This document shows, one piece after another, positions 1-6,132 of a stretch of 8,776 nt of DNA. The position numbers were made by a program, and so were the translations under genes. The notes beneath the pieces are model-generated. The model worked only from the letters and a program-made list of their open reading frames with translations. It was not told where the DNA came from and did no database searches. Position 1 is the first letter of the stretch. Each line of letters begins with the position of its first letter. The stretch is from NCBI GenBank assembly GCA_002479645.1, contig DLOO01000032.1, positions 16,901 through 25,676 of the forward strand. The letters run 5' to 3'. The stretch is from Lachnoclostridium sp. UBA7482 (GTDB lineage Bacteria; Bacillota; Clostridia; Lachnospirales; Lachnospiraceae).

Positions 1-910
1 TAATTAACTGACGCAGCTTCTTGCTGCGTACATCGCCTGCGGCATACAATCCCGGCACATCCGTCGCACAGTCCTCACCGGCCTTCAGATAGCCTCCGGC
101 ATCTCTTCCGCCAAGCTCTCCAAGGCATGCGGTCACAGGCGCCATTCCGACAGCGATAAATACACCCTGCACCGGCAGCCTTTCGTCCGATACCGCGCGC
201 TCCGGATTCGTACTTGCGAACTTCAATCCGGTTACCTGCATATTGCCCTCAATTTCCGTCACAGCCGTCTCCGGCAGAAATGTAATCTTTTCATTTGCAA
301 ATATCTGCTCCTGCAGGCTTTTTGAGCCGCGAAGCTCCGATCTGCGATGTAAGAGATACACCTTTTCCGCAAATCGTGCCAGATATAATGCATCCGAAAG
401 CGCCGTATCCCCACCGCCGACAACTGCCACCGTCTTATCGCGGTAAAATGCTCCGTCGCAGATTGCACAGTAAGAAACTCCGGAACCGGTCAATTCCTTT
501 TCCCCCGGCACATTGAGAAGTCGGTGACCTGCCCCCGTTGCCATCACAACCGTCTTCGTAAGCAGCTTCTCGCCCCTCTTTGTCACTACGGCAAATCCCT
601 CAGACCATTTCCCGTCCGCAAGTCCTTCTTCCGAAATCTCCTCCGCCGTCAGGTGACGTACCTCCGTCACCTCCGCCTTTTTGAAAGGAACCTCCAGCTT
701 ATTCGCATGCTCCCGTAACGTCTGCGCAAACTGAAATCCGCTCATTCCCGGAAGTCCGGGATAATTGTCCACTTCCCCGGCATCTACAATCTGTCCGCCG
801 CCAAGCGCGGTCTTTTCGATTACCAGACACGCAAGCGTTGCCCGTTTTGCATAGATTCCGGCTCCGATTCCCGCCGGACCGCCGCCGATAATAATCACAT
901 CGTATTTCAC
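1..910 (-). CDS. trxB: Thioredoxin-disulfide reductase, 3' end cut by window edge
   Basis: This flavoenzyme passes electrons from NADPH through FAD to a redox-active disulfide and on to thioredoxin in the cytosol. The 303 visible residues show, in order, an N-terminal FAD-binding loop GGGPAG (9-14), the LGGGQIVDAGEVDNYPG segment (36-52), the active site CAIC (148-151, within SYCAICDGAF), the nucleotide-binding loop GGGDTA (165-170), HRR at 188-190 followed by R194, and the second FAD motif AGDV (291-294). Retention of GGGDTA and HRR argues for an NADPH-type enzyme rather than the clostridial ferredoxin-linked variants. The start is GTG at 910, preceded by GGAGGTG (915-921), 18 nt after the pyrophosphatase stop. 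Residues 88-104 look like extra sequence relative to the E. coli enzyme as I remember it. The reading frame runs off position 1, so I infer that about 20-30 C-terminal residues are missing. Confidence 0.95.
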   Translation of the reverse strand, partial: MKYDVIIIGGGPAGIGAGIYAKRATLACLVIEKTALGGGQIVDAGEVDNYPGLPGMSGFQFAQTLREHANKLEVPFKKAEVTEVRHLTAEEISEEGLADGKWSEGFAVVTKRGEKLLTKTVVMATGAGHRLLNVPGEKELTGSGVSYCAICDGAFYRDKTVAVVGGGDTALSDALYLARFAEKVYLLHRRSELRGSKSLQEQIFANEKITFLPETAVTEIEGNMQVTGLKFASTNPERAVSDERLPVQGVFIAVGMAPVTACLGELGGRDAGGYLKAGEDCATDVPGLYAAGDVRSKKLRQLI

Positions 911-928
911 GAAACACCTCCGCTTTGC

Positions 929-2578
929 TTAAATCTGCAATGCAACCATAAGTCCCGGTATCAGCTGCTTCTTTCTGGAAATCAATCCCGGTATCTCGCA
1001 TACGTCCGTGTCCGGACGAATGGAAAATCCGGCTGCAAGCAAATCCTTTGCTCCCTTTCCGCGGAACAGCACACGGGATTTTTCCTGGGAAATGTCGGTA
1101 AGCATGAAGAAGGTCATGTCTGTATCGCTTACCTCCCTGTTCTGATTCCAGTATAGACGGATTCGTTCCTCAATATTCGCAAGTTCCTGGCAATTCATCG
1201 AGCTGACCTGTCCGACGCCGATGCTGACGTCGCCGGCAGAAAACTTCTTGAAATCCTGGAACATAATTTCTTCTGCGGACTTATCGCTTAAGTTGCTTCC
1301 CGCTTCAAACATCTTCTCTGCGAGATCCTGCAAATCCACTTCGGCAATCACTGCCAATTCCTCCGCAGCCTTCCGGTCAACCTCCGTACAGGTCGGAGAA
1401 CGGAACATTAACGTATCGGAAATGATTGCCGCGCACAAAAGTCCGGCGGTCTTCCTGGTAATCTCCACACCGTTTTCCCGATACATCATGCGGATAATCG
1501 TTGCCGTACATCCAAGCGGCTGATTACGGAAAAATACCGGCGACACCGTGTGAATCGCACCGAGGCGATGATGGTCGATAATCTCAAGAATCTCCGCATT
1601 TTCCACACCGTCAACTGCCTGGTTTCGCTCATTATGATCTACTAAAATAACCTGTTTTCTGGACATCCCCATCAGATTACGGCGGGAAATCATACCGACA
1701 TATTCGCCCTTGTGATTCAGAATCGGGAAATCGCGGTTCCGACGCTTTGCCATCGTCTCACGAATCTCATCGATATAAGCGTCCGTATGGAACAAAACCA
1801 GATTTTCCGACGTCATAAAGTACCCAATCGGCATGGACAGGTTAATCTGTCTTGCCACGGTAAAGGTATCGTGCGGCGTGCTGATAACCACACACTTCTT
1901 TTCCTCAGCCAGATGCATAATGGTCTTGGAAACCTTTGCCCCCTCGCAGACAACGATGCAGGCTGCACCCATTTCAATCGCGCAGAGCTGGGATTCGTAA
2001 CGGTTACCAAGGATAACAAGGTCGCCCTTCTCGATGTAATCCTCCATAAGATCCGGATTGGCTGCCGCAATCAACACCTTACCGGTTGAAAAACGACGGC
2101 TCCCTGCCTCGCCGACCACCAGCGCTGCATCCAGGGTATCAATAATATTTTCATAAGGGGTTTTGGCACGGGAAAGAATCCCGTTATCTACCATCTCCAT
2201 TGCTGCTCTGGCAATATCGCTGACCGTAATCAGACCATCCAGATGCGACTCCGTGGTAATAGCGAGCGTTACAACGTGCTGCTCGCGCATGGAAAGCCAT
2301 GCACGCTTTAAGGACATCAGAGGATTTACCCCCGGCGTCTCCCGTATCTCAATATCCTTTACCTGCGTTCCCACATCGTCTATGTAGTCCGGTGCGTCAA
2401 CGCCAAATCTGGAAAGAACATACTGTGTCTCCGGATTCAATTCACCGCAGCAGCGCGCCACATGCAGTTTTCCGGTAATGGTCTGTTTCAATTCCGCATA
2501 GGCAATGGCCGAACAGATGGAGTCTGTGTCCGGATTTTTATGACCGATAACAATAACCTTTTTCTTATGCGTTGTCAT
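929..2578 (-). CDS. ppaC: Manganese-dependent inorganic pyrophosphatase, CBS/DRTGG-regulated family II
   Basis: This 549-residue protein hydrolyses pyrophosphate to phosphate, pulling biosynthetic reactions forward. The catalytic DHH part is split. The first motif GHKNPDTDS gives H13, D17 and D19. The rest follows a long insert: VDHNE (D314), DHH at 335-337, GCTAT (356-360) and SDT (D388). The DHHA2 domain ends with the substrate-binding SRKKQ motif (534-538). The insert at roughly 73-308 reads as CBS, then DRTGG, then CBS, the nucleotide-sensing module of regulated family II enzymes; simple family II enzymes are only about 310 residues. In characterised relatives AMP and ADP inhibit and ATP or diadenosine polyphosphates activate, but nucleotide specificity here is not visible. 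The start is ATG 2578 (MTTHKKKV). AGGAG lies just upstream, overlapping the smpB stop region, and the gap is 13 nt. An in-frame upstream start at 2668 would overlap smpB and adds an arginine-rich, family-unlike leader. Confidence 0.95.
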   Translation of the reverse strand: MTTHKKKVIVIGHKNPDTDSICSAIAYAELKQTITGKLHVARCCGELNPETQYVLSRFGVDAPDYIDDVGTQVKDIEIRETPGVNPLMSLKRAWLSMREQHVVTLAITTESHLDGLITVSDIARAAMEMVDNGILSRAKTPYENIIDTLDAALVVGEAGSRRFSTGKVLIAAANPDLMEDYIEKGDLVILGNRYESQLCAIEMGAACIVVCEGAKVSKTIMHLAEEKKCVVISTPHDTFTVARQINLSMPIGYFMTSENLVLFHTDAYIDEIRETMAKRRNRDFPILNHKGEYVGMISRRNLMGMSRKQVILVDHNERNQAVDGVENAEILEIIDHHRLGAIHTVSPVFFRNQPLGCTATIIRMMYRENGVEITRKTAGLLCAAIISDTLMFRSPTCTEVDRKAAEELAVIAEVDLQDLAEKMFEAGSNLSDKSAEEIMFQDFKKFSAGDVSIGVGQVSSMNCQELANIEERIRLYWNQNREVSDTDMTFFMLTDISQEKSRVLFRGKGAKDLLAAGFSIRPDTDVCEIPGLISRKKQLIPGLMVALQI

Positions 2579-2591
2579 TCCCTTTGCTCCT

Positions 2592-3056
2592 TTACAGATT
2601 CTTAATCTTAAATTCTTTTTCTGCCTCGCGGCGCTGATCCTTCTTTGCAATCGTCTCCCGCTTATCATAAAGCTTCTTACCGCGTGCCACGCCGACCTTT
2701 ACCTTCACAAGATTGCCCTTCAGGTAAACCGACAGCGGTACAAGGGTATAGCCTTTCTGCTGAAGCCTGCCGCCGATTTTGTTAATCTCACCGCGATTCA
2801 TCAGAAGCTTGCGGGGCCGCAGCGGGTCACGATTGAAAATATTGCCTTTTTCGTAAGGACTGATATGCATACCGTATACGAAAACCTCGCCGTTATCCAT
2901 GCGGATATAGGATTCCTTTACGGAGCAGTGTCCCATACGCAGCGACTTTACCTCTGTGCCGTGCAGGACAATCCCTGCCTCGTATTCGTCCTCAATAAAA
3001 TAATCAAAATACGCCTTCTTGTTATTCGCAATCTGGCGAATGCTCTCTTTACCCAT
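2592..3056 (-). CDS. smpB: SsrA-binding protein SmpB
   Basis: SmpB binds tmRNA and delivers it to ribosomes stalled on broken mRNAs, allowing trans-translation and tagging of the nascent chain. The 154-residue length is typical. Visible family motifs are [10 protein letters not shown] (11-20), the [13 protein letters not shown] segment (28-40), the HISPYEKGN region (64-72), and the basic C-terminal tail [15 protein letters not shown] (126-140) with further basic residues. In known structures this tail enters the empty mRNA channel. The start is ATG 3056, with GAGGT positioned about 5 nt upstream. An in-frame GTG at 3083 would add nine residues but lacks a well-placed ribosome binding site. 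It lies 35 nt after rnr and 13 nt before the pyrophosphatase. The rnr-smpB pairing is common and sensible, since RNase R degrades the messages that tmRNA rescues. The tmRNA gene itself is not in this window. Confidence 0.97.
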   Translation of the reverse strand: MGKESIRQIANNKKAYFDYFIEDEYEAGIVLHGTEVKSLRMGHCSVKESYIRMDNGEVFVYGMHISPYEKGNIFNRDPLRPRKLLMNRGEINKIGGRLQQKGYTLVPLSVYLKGNLVKVKVGVARGKKLYDKRETIAKKDQRREAEKEFKIKNL

Positions 3057-3091
3057 AACTACCTCACTTCCAATCTTTTCCACCCTTCATT

Positions 3092-5275
3092 TTACTCAAT
3101 AACGGGCACAAAATCAATGGTTCTTGCAAGTTTATCTGTATTTGCCACCATAACAGTCATCTTCTGTCCAAGTGAATAACGTTTGTGGGTACGCTCCCCG
3201 ATCAAACTCTGGCTTACCTCGTCGTACCGGTAAAAATCGCCGGTCAAATCAGCGGCTCTGACAAGTCCCTCCACCGTATTGGGCAGCTCGACATAAAAGC
3301 CCCAGCCTGTCACACCGGAAATCACGCCGGTAAATGTCTCGCCCAGAAAGCGGCGCATGTACTCGACTTTCTTCATCTTCTCCACATCACGCTCCGCCTC
3401 ATCGGCTCTTCGCTCGGTCGTGCTCGCCTGACGGCACACATCCTCAAGAATCGACTGATAATGGCGGATACGCGTATCACGCAGTTCCCCATGCAGGTAT
3501 TCCTTGATAATCCGGTGAATCTGCAAATCCGGATAGCGGCGAATCGGAGATGTAAAGTGACAATAATATTTCGACGCCAAACCGAAATGCCCGCTGCACA
3601 CAGTCGTATACTTTGCCTGCTTCAAAGAGCGAAGCGTCAGACGGCTGATCAATGCCTCCTCGGGCGTTCCTTCTATCTTCGTCAACAGCTTCTGCAGTTC
3701 CTTTGCGTGAATATCATCACGATTCAAATGCAGGGAATACCCGAAATTATTGATAAAGATATTCAGCTTCTGCATCTTCTCCGGATCCGGCGTCTCGTGG
3801 GTACGATAGACAAACGGCATCTCCATCCAGTAAAATTCCTCTGCTACCGTTTCATTTGCCAAAAGCATAAAATCCTCAATGAGCTTCGTCGCCCGATTTC
3901 GCTCATAAGGCTTAATCTCTACAACACGTCCTCTCGCATCGAGGGTAATCTTACTCTCCGGAAAGTCAAAATCAATCGAGCCGCGTTCGTGTCTGCGGCT
4001 TCGAATCTTCTCGGAAAGCTCCGCCATCATCTGAAAATCCGGAACCAGTTCTTTGTATTCCTCAAGCGCTTCCGTATCCTCTCCGGTCAAAATACCGTTT
4101 ACTTTGGTATAGCTCATACGGCGATTGACATTAATCACGGTTTCCGCAATCCGGTGTTCCACCACAACGCCCCGCTCGTCGACCTCCATCAGGCAGCTGA
4201 GTGCCAGGCGATCCTGTCCCTGATTCAGGGAACAGATACCGTTGGAGAGGGCATGCGGCAGCATCGGAATCACGCGGTCCGTCAGATACACGCTGGTTCC
4301 ACGCTTCAGAGCTTCCTTATCAAGCGCGGACTTCTCTGTCACATAATGCGACACATCCGCAATATGCACGCCAAGCAGATAATGATTGTCTTTTCGGGAA
4401 ATCGTAATCGCATCATCCAGATCCTTTGCATCCTCGCCGTCAATCGTTACCGTCGTCAGATGTCGTAAATCAACTCTGCCTTCGTACTCGGCAGGGTCAG
4501 CCTCATCTCCTGCAGCCTCCGCAGCCAACAGCACTTCTTCGGAAAATTCACTCGGCAAATCATATGCCTTCACGACGGACAGGATATCCACGCCGGGATC
4601 ATTCACGTGTCCAAGAATCTGTGTGATTTTCCCCTCCGGATTGCGTCCGTTCCGACCATAGTCCGTAATCTCAGCGACCACCTTCTGGCCGTTTACCGCA
4701 CCCTTCGTATGCTCTCTCGCAATATATACATCGTATTCGAGCTTTAGAAGATCCGGCAATACAAACCCAAACTTCCGGTTCTGACGATAAATACCGACAA
4801 CCTCCTTAATCCCTCGCTCAATAACCTTTGTAACCATACCTTCTCTGCGGGTTTCCCTACCGCCGGAGTGTCCTGCTTCCGCAGTAATCGTCACCTGAAC
4901 CGTGTCCTTATGCCATGCACCCATGGTCTTCCCCTCGGGTATGAAAATGTCGTCTCCCTCCGCAGGGCGCACGAAAGCAAAGCCCTTACCGGTTGCCATA
5001 AATTCTCCGGTAAGCACTCCCGCCTGTCCTGCCACATACCTTCCGGCATCATCAAGACGCACTTCACCCTCACGCATCAATTCGTCCATGAGCACTGCCA
5101 AGTCATTGCGCTCGCTTTTCGGAATCTGCAAAAGTCCGGCCAGCTCCTTAAAACGCATCGGGCGGAAACGCTTGTCAGCAAGCAGGGCTCGAAGCATTTG
5201 CTTACGCTGCTCGCGCTGTAACTGCAGCTCATCCGCCGCATTTTCCATCTCTTTTTCTATTGTTTTCTTATTCAA
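3092..5275 (-). CDS. rnr: Ribonuclease R, 3'-5' exoribonuclease
   Basis: This processive hydrolytic exoribonuclease degrades structured RNA in the cytosol and takes part in mRNA turnover and trans-translation quality control. It is 727 residues long, normal for Gram-positive RNase R. The N-terminal part (about 20-85) resembles the winged-helix RNase R N domain. Cold-shock-like OB domains follow (about 86-230, including GKGFAFVRP and NRKFGFVLP). The RNB catalytic domain carries TIDGEDAKDLDDAI, giving acidic ligands D279, D285, D287 and D288, and later HFTSPIRRYPDLQIHR (573-588). A C-terminal S1 domain spans about 646-724 (GVISGVTGWGFYVEL). The protein stops right after S1, so the lysine-rich tail of many homologues is missing. 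The start is TTG 5275, with GGAG 8 nt upstream; an in-frame TGA two codons upstream rules out a longer form. ATG 5248 is the alternative, but its upstream sequence has no good ribosome binding site. Confidence 0.96.
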   Translation of the reverse strand: MNKKTIEKEMENAADELQLQREQRKQMLRALLADKRFRPMRFKELAGLLQIPKSERNDLAVLMDELMREGEVRLDDAGRYVAGQAGVLTGEFMATGKGFAFVRPAEGDDIFIPEGKTMGAWHKDTVQVTITAEAGHSGGRETRREGMVTKVIERGIKEVVGIYRQNRKFGFVLPDLLKLEYDVYIAREHTKGAVNGQKVVAEITDYGRNGRNPEGKITQILGHVNDPGVDILSVVKAYDLPSEFSEEVLLAAEAAGDEADPAEYEGRVDLRHLTTVTIDGEDAKDLDDAITISRKDNHYLLGVHIADVSHYVTEKSALDKEALKRGTSVYLTDRVIPMLPHALSNGICSLNQGQDRLALSCLMEVDERGVVVEHRIAETVINVNRRMSYTKVNGILTGEDTEALEEYKELVPDFQMMAELSEKIRSRRHERGSIDFDFPESKITLDARGRVVEIKPYERNRATKLIEDFMLLANETVAEEFYWMEMPFVYRTHETPDPEKMQKLNIFINNFGYSLHLNRDDIHAKELQKLLTKIEGTPEEALISRLTLRSLKQAKYTTVCSGHFGLASKYYCHFTSPIRRYPDLQIHRIIKEYLHGELRDTRIRHYQSILEDVCRQASTTERRADEAERDVEKMKKVEYMRRFLGETFTGVISGVTGWGFYVELPNTVEGLVRAADLTGDFYRYDEVSQSLIGERTHKRYSLGQKMTVMVANTDKLARTIDFVPVIE

Positions 5276-5338
5276 TTCTCACTCTCCACAATGAATAAAC
5301 ATCTACGCAATTCACATACGTTTTCCTGCACAAATTTG

Positions 5339-5707
5339 TCATGCCATCCCGTAAAACGGCGTCTCGTCCTTAGTGCGATATTCATGCTTTTCATAATAGC
5401 CGATGAAATTGCCCTCTTCATCCCGAAGTGCAATCATATAAACGTCCTTGTTTTGTTTCTCATTAAAAAAAGTATGCACCTTATTGTTATTCTTATCCTT
5501 GGCAAACCAGGCAATTACCTGCTTAATTCTTTCCACCGAATGCGGATTGTGGCACTCAAGGATTGATTTGCCGACAAGCTCTCTTCCGCCGCGTTTTTTA
5601 TAGTTTGCATCCGCTGCCGGATTCATATAAATAATTGTGTGTTCGATATTGCACACCACAACCGAACATGCATCCTGATCAATAATACTCTTAAAATACT
5701 GATTCAA
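5339..5707 (-). CDS. Small single-PAS-domain protein, function unknown
   Basis: This protein of about 122 residues (125 if ATG 5716 is used) is essentially one PAS domain and nothing else. The N-terminal half contains VVVCNIEHTIIYMNPAA, the usual first PAS strands. GRELVGKSILECHNPHS follows, and the C-terminal strands are KDVYMIALRDEEGNFIGYYE, ending in a short polar tail. The CHNPHS motif resembles the CHPP motif of PAS domains attached to DUF438-type proteins, as I recall that family. There is no kinase, GGDEF, DNA-binding or membrane segment, so it could be a free-standing ligand or redox sensor or a partner of another protein; no ligand can be named. AAGGAGG (5717-5723) directly abuts ATG 5716, which is too close. 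It sits 9 nt from TTG 5707, so I prefer the TTG start. It lies between the terminator after secG and rnr, 63 nt before the rnr start. Confidence 0.85.
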   Translation of the reverse strand: MNQYFKSIIDQDACSVVVCNIEHTIIYMNPAADANYKKRGGRELVGKSILECHNPHSVERIKQVIAWFAKDKNNNKVHTFFNEKQNKDVYMIALRDEEGNFIGYYEKHEYRTKDETPFYGMA

Positions 5708-5716
5708 CTGACTCAT

Positions 5717-5723
5717 CCTCCTT
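5717..5723 (-). promoter_or_regulatory. Ribosome binding site of the PAS gene
   Basis: On the minus strand this is a perfect AAGGAGG. The next triplet is ATG (5716-5714), leaving no spacer. The in-frame TTG three codons later (5707-5705) has a 9-nt spacer, within the normal range. The site therefore argues for a TTG start, matching the TTG starts of the neighbours secG and rnr. Confidence 0.8.
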
Positions 5724-5730
5724 AGAAACC

Positions 5731-5759
5731 AAAAACGGCACTCTGTTACCAGAGTGCCG
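5731..5759 (-). terminator. Rho-independent terminator after secG
   Basis: The minus-strand transcript reads CGGCACTCTG, a GTAA loop (GNRA type), CAGAGTGCCG, then TTTTT. That is a perfect 10-bp GC-rich stem with a tight loop and a U-tract. It starts 7 nt after the secG stop. It has no T-run on the plus-strand side, so it is one-directional. The PAS gene's ribosome binding site begins only 7 nt after the U-tract, leaving no room for a promoter. Confidence 0.9.
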
Positions 5760-5766
5760 CAGCATC

Positions 5767-6015
5767 TTACTTATTCCAGAATCCCATACTGAGTACAACG
5801 GAAAGAATGATAAACAAAGCTGCAAGCAGTCTTGTAATCTTTACCAGGGTTCCCTCAATGGAACGTCCTTTATTCTTCCCCCAGTAGCTGTCTGCAATAC
5901 CGTCAATTGCTCCGGAAAGCCCGGCATTTTTACCTTCCTGCATCAACACGATAATGGTTAACACGATACAGATGATAATATATACGATTGTAACGATTGT
6001 CTTTAACGTAGCCAA
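5767..6015 (-). CDS. secG: Preprotein translocase subunit SecG
   Basis: SecG is the small membrane subunit of the SecYEG channel and assists protein export. The 82-residue product has two hydrophobic helices, about residues 5-25 and 60-79. Between them is the conserved cytoplasmic loop LMQEGKNAGLSGAI (24-37), followed by YWGKNKG (44-50), which is typical of clostridial SecG. The start is TTG 6015 (MATLKTIV). A longer frame opening at TTG 6030 would translate the ribosome binding site itself: GGAGG occupies 6024-6028, exactly 8 nt before TTG 6015. No ATG is available near the start. It has its own strong promoter (6081-6109) and is followed directly by a terminator (5731-5759), so it may often be transcribed alone. 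Confidence 0.95.
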   Translation of the reverse strand: MATLKTIVTIVYIIICIVLTIIVLMQEGKNAGLSGAIDGIADSYWGKNKGRSIEGTLVKITRLLAALFIILSVVLSMGFWNK

Positions 6016-6065
6016 TTTTGAATCCTCCAAATTTATCTTTCATTCCGGGAGCCTCTTCCAGCATC

Positions 6066-6104
6066 CCACACATACAACGCATTATAGCATAGATTCCTGT
6101 GTGG
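6066..6104. repeat. Inverted repeat bracketing the secG promoter -10 box
   Basis: The 7-bp arms CCACACA (6066-6072) and TGTGTGG (6098-6104) are perfectly complementary across a 25-bp spacer containing the TATAAT box. One arm touches the -35 box and the other covers the expected transcription start. An operator is possible, but a 7-bp match in a gap of this size can easily occur by chance. Confidence 0.25.
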
Positions 6105-6109
6105 TGCAA
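6081..6109 (-). promoter_or_regulatory. SigmaA-type promoter of secG
   Basis: On the minus strand the -35 box TTGCAC (6109-6104) and -10 box TATAAT (6086-6081) are separated by exactly 17 bp. TGC immediately precedes the -10 box, giving an extended -10. Transcription should begin near 6074, leaving a leader of roughly 60 nt before the TTG start at 6015. It lies in the 117-bp gap after gpmI, which shows no GC-rich terminator for gpmI. Confidence 0.85.
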
Positions 6110-6132
6110 GAAGATTTTTCTTTTTTCAATAA

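Noticed and set aside
2579..2668. N-terminal extension of the pyrophosphatase
   Set aside because: It would overlap the end of smpB, is arginine-rich and unlike the family; the proper ribosome binding site precedes ATG 2578.
3057..3083. GTG start for smpB at 3083
   Set aside because: It lacks a well-spaced ribosome binding site, whereas ATG 3056 has GAGGT at good distance and fits the family length.
3185..4468. 427-codon open frame on the plus strand
   Set aside because: It lies opposite rnr in codon register. It exists because rnr avoids TTA, CTA and TCA codons over this stretch; the translation resembles no protein family and the RNase R frame is unequivocal.
5330..5339. Perfect palindrome ACAAATTTGT at the end of the PAS gene
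   Set aside because: It is short and AT-rich, overlaps the stop codon by one base and has no associated promoter, so chance is sufficient.
5770..5810. Possible promoter for the PAS operon inside the secG 3' end (TTGTAC, 17 bp, AATAAG)
   Set aside because: The match is only 3 of 6 and 4 of 6, and the start would fall at the terminator stem. Too weak to annotate.
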